Source of the DNA: Streptomyces sp. R44
Lineage (GTDB): Bacteria > Actinomycetota > Actinomycetes > Streptomycetales > Streptomycetaceae
DNA: 64,000 nt
Assembly: GCF_041053105.1 (NCBI RefSeq)
Contig: NZ_CP163444.1
Span: forward strand, 3,782,001-3,846,000
Direction: 5' to 3'
Below are positions 42,105-50,049 of this stretch, one piece after another. Positions within the stretch are counted from its first letter, which is position 1. Each line of letters begins with the position of its first letter. Both the position numbers and the translations under genes were made by a program. Under the pieces are notes generated by a model that ran no database searches, was not told the DNA's origin, and saw only the letters and a list, made by a program, of their open reading frames with translations.

Positions 42105-43775
42105 CTACGTCGTCCGACGTCTCCGCGCCCCCGGCCGCCGCTCAGACGGCCGCGTCACCGGATCCCCCGCCTCCAGCGCCGACTCCCGCCGCCGCAGACC
42201 GAAGTCCGCGAGGGCCTCGGCGAGCTTGTGGACGGACGGCTCGGGCGAGAGCACGTCGACCCGGAGCCCGTGCTCCTCGGCCGTCTTGGCCGTGGCGGGC
42301 CCGATACAGGCGATCACGGTCACGTTGTGCGGCTTGCCGGCGATACCGACCAGGTTCCGCACCGTGGAAGAGGACGTGAAGAGCACCGCGTCGAACCCGC
42401 CGCCCTTGATCGCCTCGCGCGTGTCCGCCGGCGGCGGCGACGCCCGTACGGTCCGGTAGGCGGTGACGTCGTCGACCTCCCACCCGAGCTCGATGAGCCC
42501 GGCGACCAGCGTCTCGGTCGCGATGTCGGCGCGCGGCAGGAAGACGCGGTCGATCGGGTCGAAGACCGGGTCGTACGGCGGCCAGTCCTCGAGGAGGCCC
42601 GCCGCGGACTGCTCACCGGAGGGCACGAGGTCCGGCTTCACACCGAAGTCGACGAGCGCCGCCGCGGTCTGCTCGCCCACCGCCGCGACCTTGATCCCGG
42701 CGAAGGCGCGGGCGTCGAGCCCGTACTCCTCGAACTTCTCCCGTACGGCCTTGACCGCGTTCACCGAGGTGAAGGCGATCCACTCGTACCGTCCGGTGAC
42801 GAGCCCCTTGACCGCCCGCTCCATCTGCTGCGGGGTGCGCGGCGGCTCGACGGCGATGGTCGGCACCTCGTGCGGCACCGCGCCGTACGAGCGCAGCTGG
42901 TCGGAGAGCGACGCGGCCTGCTCCTTGGTGCGCGGCACGAGGACCCGCCACCCGAAGAGCGGCTTCGACTCGAACCACGACAGCTGGTCCCGCTGCGCCG
43001 GGGCGCTGCGCTCGCCGACCACGGCTATGACCGGGCGGTGGCCCTCGGGCGAGGGGAGGACCTTGCCCTGCTTGAAGACCTGGGCGATGGTCCCGAGCGT
43101 CGCGTTCCAGGTGCGCTGGCGGGTCGTCGTACCGGCGATGGTGACGGTGAGCGGGGTGTCCGGCTTACGGCCAGCCGCCACCAGCTCACCGGCCGCCGCG
43201 GCGACCGAGTCCAGGGACGTGGAGACGACGACGGTCCCGTCCGAGGCACCGACCTCGGTCCAGCACCGCTCGTCGGCGGTGCGGGCGTCGACGAAGCGCA
43301 CGTCGGTGCCCTGGGCGTCGCGCAGCGGCACACCGGCGTACGCGGGCACGCCGACGGCGGTGGCGACGCCGGGGACGACCTCGAAGGGGATGCCCTCGGC
43401 GGCGCAGGCGAGCATCTCGGCTCCGGCGTTGCCGTCGAGGCCGGGGTCGCCGGTCACCGCACGGACGACCCGCCTGCCGCCCCGCGCGGCCTCCATGACA
43501 AGATTGGCGGCATCCCTCAACACGGGGACTCCGACGGTTGTTGACGCCTCGTCAACGACCGTCAGCTCAGGCGTGCTCACCCCCGCGCGCGCATGGCCGC
43601 GAACGACCTCGAGCACCTCCGGCTCGGCGATCAGGACGTCCGCGCCCGCGAGGGCCTCGACGGCCCTGAGGGTCAGGAGTCCGGGGTCGCCCGGGCCTGC
43701 GCCGAGGAACGTGACGTGCCCATGGCCCGCGAAGGCCGGGGACAGGGGGCTGGTGGTCGGGCTGGTGGGGCTCAA
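42105..43775 (-). CDS. hemD: Bifunctional uroporphyrinogen-III methyltransferase/synthase (HemD fusion)
   Basis: A 556-residue two-domain enzyme. Residues 1-250 are a SUMT-type methyltransferase (VTFLGAGPGDPGLLTLRAVE; GDPGLDGNAGAEMLACAAEG; VVPGVATAVGVPAYAGVPLR). Residues 270-540 are uroporphyrinogen-III synthase (WRVLVPRTKEQAASLSDQLR; IAFTSVNAVKAVREKF; FTSSSTVRNLVG). It closes the hydroxymethylbilane ring to uroporphyrinogen III and may methylate it toward sirohaem or B12. Start is TTG at 43775, which overlaps the hemC stop (TTGA) and has GGGGGAG eight bases upstream. An open frame continues upstream through hemC but is not coding. Confidence 0.88.
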   Translation of the reverse strand: MSPTSPTTSPLSPAFAGHGHVTFLGAGPGDPGLLTLRAVEALAGADVLIAEPEVLEVVRGHARAGVSTPELTVVDEASTTVGVPVLRDAANLVMEAARGGRRVVRAVTGDPGLDGNAGAEMLACAAEGIPFEVVPGVATAVGVPAYAGVPLRDAQGTDVRFVDARTADERCWTEVGASDGTVVVSTSLDSVAAAAGELVAAGRKPDTPLTVTIAGTTTRQRTWNATLGTIAQVFKQGKVLPSPEGHRPVIAVVGERSAPAQRDQLSWFESKPLFGWRVLVPRTKEQAASLSDQLRSYGAVPHEVPTIAVEPPRTPQQMERAVKGLVTGRYEWIAFTSVNAVKAVREKFEEYGLDARAFAGIKVAAVGEQTAAALVDFGVKPDLVPSGEQSAAGLLEDWPPYDPVFDPIDRVFLPRADIATETLVAGLIELGWEVDDVTAYRTVRASPPPADTREAIKGGGFDAVLFTSSSTVRNLVGIAGKPHNVTVIACIGPATAKTAEEHGLRVDVLSPEPSVHKLAEALADFGLRRRESALEAGDPVTRPSERRPGARRRRTT

Positions 43776-44758
43776 AGTGCTCGCTCCCCCATAAGACCGG
43801 CCGCACCCTTGGCGAGCATCTCGTCCGCGAGTTCGCGTCCGAGCGCCAGGGCCTCGTCGTGCGAGGTGGGTACGGGTCCGGTGGTGGACAGCTGCACCAG
43901 CGTCGTGCCGTCGGTGGTGCCGACGACGCCGCGCAGGCGCATCTCGGTGACAACCTGCCCGTGACCGGGGTCGTCGGCCAGCAGGTCGGCCAGCGCACCC
44001 ACGGGTGCGGAGCAGCCGGCCTCCAGGGCGGCGAGCAGGGATCGCTCGGCGGTCACGGCGGCCCGCGTGTGCGGGTCGTCGAGCGGCGCGAGCGCGGCGA
44101 CGAGTTCGGTGTTCGACGCCAGGCATTCGACGGCCAGGGCGCCCTGGCCGGGGGCGGGCAGGACGGTGTCGACGGACAGCGGCTCGGCGGTCAGGCCGCC
44201 GAGGAGCTCGTCGGTGCCGCCGATGCGGTTGAGTCCGGCCGCGGCCAGGACGACCGCGTCCAGCTCGCCCTTGCGGACGTAGCCGACGCGGGTGTCGACG
44301 TTGCCGCGGATGGGGACGCAGGTGAGGTCCAGACCGTGGTTGCGTGCGTACGCGTGGAGCTGGGCCATCCGCCGCGGGGAGCCGGTGCCGACGCGCGCGC
44401 CCGCGGGCAGCGTGTCGAGCGTGACGCCCGCTCCTGCGATCAGCACGTCGCGCGGGTCCTCGCGCGGCGGGATCGCGGCCAGCACCAGGTCGGGGTGCTG
44501 TGCGGTCGGCAGGTCCTTCAGGGAGTGCACGGCGAAGTCCACCTCGCCGGCGAGCAGCGCGTCGCGGAGCGCGGCGACGAAGACGCCGGTGCCGCCGATC
44601 TGCGCCAGGTGCTCCCGGGAGGTGTCCCCGTACGTCGTGATCTCCACGAGCTCGACGGGCCGGCCGGTCAGCTGCCGGACGGCGTCGGCCACGTGCCCGG
44701 ACTGGGCCATGGCGAGCTTGCTGCGCCTGGTCCCGAGCCTCAGTGCCCTCTCGGTCAT
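43772..44758 (-). CDS. hemC: Hydroxymethylbilane synthase (porphobilinogen deaminase)
   Basis: A 328-residue HemC. It polymerises four porphobilinogen units into hydroxymethylbilane on a dipyrromethane cofactor bound to the cysteine in AGCSAPVGA (about residue 246). Other signatures: RLGTRRSKLAMAQSGHVADA, SLKDLPTAQHPDLVLAAIP, GTGSPRRMAQL. Its start overlaps the hemA stop by four bases (ATGA) and its stop overlaps hemD (TTGA), so hemA-hemC-hemD are translationally coupled. Confidence 0.96.
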   Translation of the reverse strand: MTERALRLGTRRSKLAMAQSGHVADAVRQLTGRPVELVEITTYGDTSREHLAQIGGTGVFVAALRDALLAGEVDFAVHSLKDLPTAQHPDLVLAAIPPREDPRDVLIAGAGVTLDTLPAGARVGTGSPRRMAQLHAYARNHGLDLTCVPIRGNVDTRVGYVRKGELDAVVLAAAGLNRIGGTDELLGGLTAEPLSVDTVLPAPGQGALAVECLASNTELVAALAPLDDPHTRAAVTAERSLLAALEAGCSAPVGALADLLADDPGHGQVVTEMRLRGVVGTTDGTTLVQLSTTGPVPTSHDEALALGRELADEMLAKGAAGLMGERAL

Positions 44759-46113
44759 ACTCGCCCTCGGTTCTTGACGTCGGCGTCATTCAGGTCGGCC
44801 CGGCTGACAGAAGCCACCGTCTCCGGGTCGAGGTCGAAGAGTGTCCGCAGCGCGTCCGCGTACCCGGCGCCGCCGGGCTCGCTGGCCAGCTGCTTGACCC
44901 GCACGGTCGGCGCGTGCAGGAGCTTGTCGACGACGCGGCGCACGGTCTGGGTGATCTCGGCGCGCTGCTTGTCGTCGAGGCCGGGGAGGCGGCCTTCGAG
45001 GCGGGCGACCTCGCCCGCGACCACCTCGGCGGCCATCGTGCGCAGGGCGACGACGGTCGGGGTGATGTGGGCGGCGCGCTGGGCGGCGCCGAAGGCGGCG
45101 ACCTCGTCGGAGACGATGCCCCGGACCTGGTCGACGTCGGCGGCCATGGGCGCGTCGGCGGATGCCTCGGCGAGCGACTCGATGTCGACGAGCCGGACAC
45201 CGGGGATGCGGTGGGCGGCGGCGTCGATGTCGCGGGGCATCGCGAGGTCGAGGAGGAAGAGCGGGGCCTCGCGGCGTCCGCGTACGGCGTCCTCGACGGC
45301 CTCGCCGGTGAGGACGAGTCCGGTGGCGCCGGTGCAGGAGACGACGACGTCGGCACGTGTCAGTTCGTCGCCGACGGCAACCATCTCGGCCGCGCGTGCG
45401 GCGACCCCGGTACCACCGGGCTCGTTGAGGATCTGCGCGAGCCGCTCGGCGCGGGCCAGGGTGCGGTTGGCGATGACGATCTCGGTGACGCCGGAGCGCG
45501 CGAGGGTGGCGGCGGCGAGCGAGGACATCGAGCCGGCGCCGATGACGAGGGCCTTCTTGCCCTTGGCCCAGGTCTCGATGTCGGTGTCCTGGGCGAGCTG
45601 TTCCAGGCCGAAGGTGACGAGCGACTGCCCGGCCCGGTCGATCCCGGTCTCGCTGTGGGCGCGCTTGCCGACCCTCAGGGCCTGCTGGAACAGGTCGTTG
45701 AGGAGCCGTCCCGCGGTGTGGAGGTCCTGGCCGAGGGCGAGGGTGTCCTTGATCTGGCCGAGGATCTGGCCCTCGCCGACGACCATGGAGTCCAGGCCGC
45801 AGGCCACCGAGAAGAGGTGGTGGACGGCCCGGTCCTCGTAGTGCACATAGAGATAAGGAGTGAGCTCGTCCAGGCCGACGCCGCTGTGCTGCGCGAGCAG
45901 CGTGGACAGCTCGGCGACCCCGGCGTGGAACTTGTCCACGTCGGCGTAGAGCTCGATGCGGTTGCAGGTGGCCAGGACGGTGGCCTCGGCGGCCGGTTCG
46001 GCGGCGAGGGTGTCCTGGAGGAGCTTGGCCTGGGTGTCCGCCGACAGCGAGGCCCGCTCCAGGATGGAGACCGGGGCGCTGCGGTGGCTCAGTCCGACGA
46101 CGAGAAGGCTCAT
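44755..46113 (-). CDS. hemA: Glutamyl-tRNA reductase
   Basis: A 452-residue HemA, first committed step of the C5 pathway: NADPH-dependent reduction of Glu-tRNA to glutamate-1-semialdehyde. The catalytic cysteine is in ATCNRIELY (C50), the NADPH-binding motif is GAGSMSSLAAATL near residue 197, and the C-terminal dimerisation helix is present. Its product is the substrate of HemL. It is directly downstream of rex, whose stop overlaps the hemA start (ATGA). Expression is therefore subject to Rex. Confidence 0.96.
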   Translation of the reverse strand: MSLLVVGLSHRSAPVSILERASLSADTQAKLLQDTLAAEPAAEATVLATCNRIELYADVDKFHAGVAELSTLLAQHSGVGLDELTPYLYVHYEDRAVHHLFSVACGLDSMVVGEGQILGQIKDTLALGQDLHTAGRLLNDLFQQALRVGKRAHSETGIDRAGQSLVTFGLEQLAQDTDIETWAKGKKALVIGAGSMSSLAAATLARSGVTEIVIANRTLARAERLAQILNEPGGTGVAARAAEMVAVGDELTRADVVVSCTGATGLVLTGEAVEDAVRGRREAPLFLLDLAMPRDIDAAAHRIPGVRLVDIESLAEASADAPMAADVDQVRGIVSDEVAAFGAAQRAAHITPTVVALRTMAAEVVAGEVARLEGRLPGLDDKQRAEITQTVRRVVDKLLHAPTVRVKQLASEPGGAGYADALRTLFDLDPETVASVSRADLNDADVKNRGRV

Positions 46114-46916
46114 GCCGGCATCACCGCGGGGACGTCCCCGTCGGGTCCCTTACGGCCCGTGCCGCCCGTGGCGCCGCGGGGGGCCGGCGGCGCGACGGCC
46201 GCGGCGGCCTCGGGCTCGGCGCCCGCGTCGGGGCCCTCCTCGGCGCCCGGCTCCTCGCCGGCCTTGCGCTGCTCGTGGAAGGCGAGGATCTGCAGCTCGA
46301 TGGAGAGGTCGACCTTGCGCACGTCCACGCCGTCGGGCACGGAGAGCACGGTCGGGGCGAAGTTCAGGATGGAGGTGACTCCGGCGGCGACGAGCCGGTC
46401 GCAGACCTGCTGGGCGACGCCGGCCGGGGTCGCGATGACGCCGATGGAGACGCCGTCCTCGCTGATGATCTTCTCGAGGTCGTCGCTGTGCTGGACCGGG
46501 ATCCCGGCGACCGGCTTGCCGGTCATGGCGGGGTCGGCGTCGATGAGCGCGGCGACGCGGAAGCCTCGGGAGGCGAAGCCGCCGTAGCCGGCGAGCGCGG
46601 CGCCGAGGTTACCGATGCCGACGATGACGACGGGCCAGTCCTGGGTGAGCCCGAGCTCACGGGAGATCTGGTAGACGAGGTACTCGACGTCGTAGCCGAC
46701 ACCGCGGGTGCCGTACGAGCCGAGGTAGCTGAAGTCCTTGCGCAGCTTCGCGGAGTTGACCCCCGCCGCGGCTGCGAGCTCCTCGGAGGAGACCGTGGGT
46801 ACGGAACGCTCCGAGAGCGCGGTGAGTGCGCGCAGATACAGCGGAAGCCGGGCGACGGTGGCCTCGGGAATTCCTCGGCTACGGGTCGCCGGTCGGTGAG
46901 TTCGGCCAGTTGCCAC
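46110..46916 (-). CDS. rex: Redox-sensing transcriptional repressor Rex
   Basis: A 268-residue Rex. The N-terminal winged helix is IPEATVARLPLYLRALTALS and SSEELAAAAGVNSAKLRKDF (recognition helix). The Rossmann domain has the NADH-binding motif VGIGNLGAALAGYGGF (about residue 110) and ADPAMTGKPVAGIPVQ. The domain-swapped C-terminal helix is SIELQILAFHEQRKAGEE. A low-complexity Ala/Pro/Glu tail of about 45 residues follows. Rex binds DNA when NADH/NAD+ is low and releases it as NADH rises. Start is the GTG at 46916 with GGAG five bases upstream. An operator lies 78 bp upstream. Confidence 0.96.
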   Translation of the reverse strand: MATGRTHRPATRSRGIPEATVARLPLYLRALTALSERSVPTVSSEELAAAAGVNSAKLRKDFSYLGSYGTRGVGYDVEYLVYQISRELGLTQDWPVVIVGIGNLGAALAGYGGFASRGFRVAALIDADPAMTGKPVAGIPVQHSDDLEKIISEDGVSIGVIATPAGVAQQVCDRLVAAGVTSILNFAPTVLSVPDGVDVRKVDLSIELQILAFHEQRKAGEEPGAEEGPDAGAEPEAAAAVAPPAPRGATGGTGRKGPDGDVPAVMPA

Positions 46917-46981
46917 GGTGCTCCTGCGGGATGAGCGGGGCTGCAGGCGGCCATATGTCCCAAGACCGCCCCGTCGAATGC

Positions 46982-47010
46982 AGGCTATGTCTTTGTGAAC
47001 GCGTGCACAA
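46982..47010 (-). promoter_or_regulatory. rex-hemACD promoter with Rex operator
   Basis: The Rex operator is TGTGAACGCGTGCACA (46994-47009), which fits the ROP consensus TGTGAAC-N3-TTCACA at all but one base. On the minus strand it overlaps -35 TTGTGC (47005-47010) and the spacer to -10 TAGCCT (46982-46987, 17 bp). Rex bound here would block polymerase. This arrangement is known from the S. coelicolor rex-hemACD operon. Confidence 0.85.
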
Positions 47011-47188
47011 AGATGGTGTCCGTTTTGTCTGCCCAAAGTGACCGGGGTCACGCGGCCGGTTCGTATCGTCCCGGAACCGCGGAGCGTGTCAGTGCGTTGA
47101 GATCCCGAAGGGGGCAAAGCCGCACACTCTCCTCACGATGCCGCCCCCGAAACCCAACAAAACGTCCATGATGGTAACCGCCTTTCGG

Positions 47189-47485
47189 TCACGCACCCAG
47201 TTCGCGCCGGAGCCGTCCGGCGTCCACGCGCCAGAAGGTGTGCTGCTCGCCGTCGACGAGGACCACGGGAATCTGCTCCCAGTACGCCCGGTGGAGCTCC
47301 TCGTCCCGGGTGATGTCCTTCTCCTCCCAGGATGCTCCGGTCTCCGCGCAGACGGCCTCGATCACCGCGCGTGCGTCGTCGCAGAGATGGCATCCCGGCT
47401 TGCCGATCAACGTCACGGTGCGCGACGCGGGATCGCCCTTGGCGCCGGCGTCCTTCTTCTTCGTACGTCCGAACATGGCGTCCAT
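47189..47485 (-). CDS. Glutaredoxin-like protein
   Basis: A 98-residue thioredoxin-fold protein. The active site is GCHLC in LIGKPGCHLCDDARAVIEAV (about residue 31), followed by the cis-Pro segment QIPVVLVDGEQHTF. It belongs to the DUF836/glutaredoxin-like group. The start was chosen at the ATG at 47485 (MDAMFGRTKKK), with TGAGG five to six bases upstream; an ATG nine bases downstream is also possible. It lies upstream of rex on the same strand with a 272-bp gap, so its transcript probably ends or continues separately from the Rex promoter. Confidence 0.88.
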   Translation of the reverse strand: MDAMFGRTKKKDAGAKGDPASRTVTLIGKPGCHLCDDARAVIEAVCAETGASWEEKDITRDEELHRAYWEQIPVVLVDGEQHTFWRVDAGRLRRELGA

Positions 47486-47567
47486 TCTGGCCTCAGGTAA
47501 CAGGGGAGCCCCCCACTGTTCACACCACGGCATCCTCACAAGTCGGGAAGTACCGAACAGACTGGCT

Positions 47568-48527
47568 ATGCTCAACGACATGGCCGCTCTGGGATGGCTC
47601 ACCCCCCGTAGGCGCTCCGCCACCGCGCGCAGCGTCCTGGCAGGCGAGGCCGCCGCCGAGGCGGCGCGCAAGTCCTCGCTCCAGCTGGAGCTGGAGCGCG
47701 AGGAGTCCGCCGCCGCCGAATCCGAGGCCGCCGAGCCCGAGTTCCCGGTCGTCGGGGACGTGCGGGCCGCCGCCTTCTTCGACCTCGACAACACCGTGAT
47801 GCAGGGCGCCGCGATCTTCCACTTCGGCCGCGGCCTGTACAAGCGGAAGTTCTTCCAGCGCCGTGAACTCGCGCGCTTCGCCTGGCAGCAGGCCTGGTTC
47901 CGGCTCGCCGGCGTCGAGGACCCCGAGCACATGCAGGACGCCCGCGACAGCGCCCTGTCCATCGTCAAGGGCCACCGCGTCTCCGAACTGATGTCGATCG
48001 GCGAGGAGATCTACGACGAGTACATGGCCGACCGCATCTGGCCCGGGACCCGCGGCCTCGCCCAGGCGCACCTGGACGCGGGCCAGAAGGTCTGGCTGGT
48101 CACGGCCGCCCCGGTGGAGACGGCCACGATCATCGCCCGCCGGCTCGGCCTGACCGGCGCGCTCGGCACGGTCGCCGAGTCGGTCGACGGCGTCTACACG
48201 GGCAAGCTGGTCGGCGAGCCCCTGCACGGACCGGCGAAGGCCGAGGCGGTACGGGCTCTCGCCGCCGCCGAGGGCCTCGACCTGGGCCGCTGCGCCGCGT
48301 ACAGCGACTCGCACAACGACATCCCGATGCTGTCGCTGGTGGGACACCCGTACGCGATCAACCCGGACACCAAGCTCCGCAAGCACGCCAAGGCCCGGGA
48401 CTGGCGGCTGCGCGACTACCGGACCGGCCGGAAGGCCGCGAAGGTCGGCATCCCCGCGGCCGCGGGCCTGGGCGCGCTGGCCGGCGGCACGGCCGCCGCG
48501 GTCGCCCTGCACCGCCGCCGCCACTGA
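47568..48527 (+). CDS. HAD-IB family phosphatase (SerB/CicA-like)
   Basis: A 319-residue HAD-superfamily hydrolase (315 from the ATG at 47580). The nucleophile motif is FFDLDNTVMQG (about residue 65), the second motif is WLVTAAPVETA, and the last is CAAYSDSHNDIPML with metal-binding Asp. It resembles HAD-IB phosphatases of the phosphoserine phosphatase group. A Lys/Arg-rich C-terminus with a hydrophobic segment (KVGIPAAAGLGALAGGTAAA) suggests membrane association. It is divergent from the glutaredoxin gene and upstream of bldN. Substrate unknown. Confidence 0.87.
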   Translation: MLNDMAALGWLTPRRRSATARSVLAGEAAAEAARKSSLQLELEREESAAAESEAAEPEFPVVGDVRAAAFFDLDNTVMQGAAIFHFGRGLYKRKFFQRRELARFAWQQAWFRLAGVEDPEHMQDARDSALSIVKGHRVSELMSIGEEIYDEYMADRIWPGTRGLAQAHLDAGQKVWLVTAAPVETATIIARRLGLTGALGTVAESVDGVYTGKLVGEPLHGPAKAEAVRALAAAEGLDLGRCAAYSDSHNDIPMLSLVGHPYAINPDTKLRKHAKARDWRLRDYRTGRKAAKVGIPAAAGLGALAGGTAAAVALHRRRH

Positions 48528-48959
48528 CGCCGGTACGGAAGCCGCCCCTCCCAGGAGGGCCCTGCCGATACGTTTCGGCTGCGATCATCTGCGACAACCC
48601 CGGACCAGGCGCGCTCACCCGTCCGTGGTCGAACAGCACCGCACAGGTCGACTCGCGGGCATTCCGCCCTCCTTACCCCGCAGCGGCCCGGTTCACTCAC
48701 CCGCCCCGCACTTGAGCACAACGCAACGTGCACGTAGTCACAGTCGGAAGCAAACCGATCAACAACTAGTCATGAACTGCGACTTGATGCGACTACAACC
48801 AGTAACAGAAACAACGTAACCGGTGATTTGAGCAACTGGGTGTAGCGCTGCCTGTACGAAGCGTTATTCTCCTCAGACGCACAAAGGACCCCTCACGTCG
48901 CCACGACGGGTGAACGGTCCCGCACTGCACGTGATGGAAGCTCTGCCTCTGGGAGTCCC
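48528..48959 (+). other. 432-bp intergenic region upstream of bldN
   Basis: A long region with unusual A+T-rich stretches (about 48716-48890) after a small CCCTCC/GGAGGG hairpin near 48547-48561. It should hold the bldN promoter and regulatory sites. The best promoter-like match is weak: CGTAAC (48815-48820) and GGGTGT (48838-48843), 17 bp apart, resembling the sigma-BldN type. TTGAGC at 48829-48834 could instead be a -35. No BldD- or AdpA-type site could be identified with confidence. Confidence 0.5.
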
Positions 48960-49751
48960 GTGTACCCACACGTCGGGGTTGACACCTCGGGCCTGGCTAC
49001 GCTGCGCGCAACGGTCCTCGACCACTTGCGCGGCTTCGTCCCCACCGCGTACGCCGGCCCTGTCCCCGCCTTCGCCTTCGCCGCACCGGCACCCGCCGGC
49101 CCTTGCTACGCCCTGGCCGACGGCGGCGCCGCCGTGAGCAGACGGGGCGCACGCTCCGGCTCCGGAACCTCGACCACCGCACGCCGCCCCACCGCCGACA
49201 GCGACAGCGCCCGCATGATGGACCTGGTCGAGCGCGCCCAGGCGGGCGAGGCCGAGGCCTTCGGCCGCCTGTACGACCAGTACAGCGACACGGTGTACCG
49301 CTACATCTACTACCGCGTCGGCGGGAAGGCGACGGCCGAGGACCTCACCAGCGAGACCTTCCTGCGCGCCCTGCGCCGGATCTCCACCTTCACCTGGCAG
49401 GGCCGCGACTTCGGCGCCTGGCTGGTCACCATTGCGCGGAACCTGGTCGCGGACCACTTCAAGTCCAGCCGCTTCCGCCTGGAAGTCACCACCGGCGAGA
49501 TGCTCGACGCCAACGAGGTCGAGCGCAGCCCCGAGGACTCCGTCCTGGAGTCCCTCTCCAACGCCGCGCTCCTCGACGCCGTCCGCCGCCTCAACCCCCA
49601 GCAGCAGGAGTGCGTGACCCTGCGCTTCCTGCAGGGCCTCTCGGTCGCCGAGACCGCCCGGGTCATGGGCAAGAACGAGGGTGCGATCAAGACCCTCCAG
49701 TACCGGGCCGTCCGCACCCTGGCCCGCCTCCTTCCGGACGACGCCCGCTGA
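48960..49751 (+). CDS. bldN: RNA polymerase ECF sigma factor BldN (made as a pro-sigma)
   Basis: A 263-residue sigma factor. The first 85 residues (MYPHVGVDTSGLATLRATVL and an Ala/Pro-rich stretch) form the pro-sequence known to be removed from S. coelicolor BldN. Sigma region 2 starts near residue 86 (MMDLVERAQAGEAEAFGRLY; RVGGKATAEDLTSETFLRAL) and region 4 is FLQGLSVAETARVMGKNEGA. BldN is needed for aerial mycelium and activates bldM and the chaplin and rodlin genes. The GTG start at 48960 has GGAG five bases upstream. rsbN follows in the same direction, separated by 298 bp. Confidence 0.95.
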   Translation: MYPHVGVDTSGLATLRATVLDHLRGFVPTAYAGPVPAFAFAAPAPAGPCYALADGGAAVSRRGARSGSGTSTTARRPTADSDSARMMDLVERAQAGEAEAFGRLYDQYSDTVYRYIYYRVGGKATAEDLTSETFLRALRRISTFTWQGRDFGAWLVTIARNLVADHFKSSRFRLEVTTGEMLDANEVERSPEDSVLESLSNAALLDAVRRLNPQQQECVTLRFLQGLSVAETARVMGKNEGAIKTLQYRAVRTLARLLPDDAR

Positions 49752-49890
49752 CCGCTCCGCGCCCCCCACACGCGCCCCCTTGCCCCGGTCCGCGCCCCCA
49801 TGCCCACCCCTCCCCCCACGTCCCCACTACCCCCGCCCAACTCACAGTCGGTGACGACTCGATGACGCACTGGTCCGATCATCTTTCGCG

Positions 49891-49919
49891 CGTAACCCAA
49901 GTGCCGCGCCGCTCGTTGT
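49891..49919 (+). promoter_or_regulatory. Sigma-BldN-type promoter of rsbN
   Basis: CGTAAC (49891-49896) and CGTTGT (49914-49919), 17 bp apart, closely match the promoter pattern of sigma-BldN targets (CGTAAC / CGTTGA). It lies 131 bp upstream of the rsbN start. BldN would thus activate its own antagonist. Confidence 0.75.
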
Positions 49920-50049
49920 GCGGGATGCAGGCTCCCTGTGGTCACGCCATGTCCACAGCCACTCACTCTTTCGTGTGGATGTGCTCAAGGTGTGCAACCT
50001 TCCGGACACCCCGGGGAGTCGACCGTCATGACGAGAGGAGGTGCCGCCA

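Noticed and set aside
42105..44789. An 894-codon open frame reading from hemC through hemD
   Set aside because: The part over hemC is a shifted frame of hemC with Arg/Pro/Ala-rich sequence. HemD begins at the TTG at 43775, which overlaps the hemC stop and has a ribosome site.
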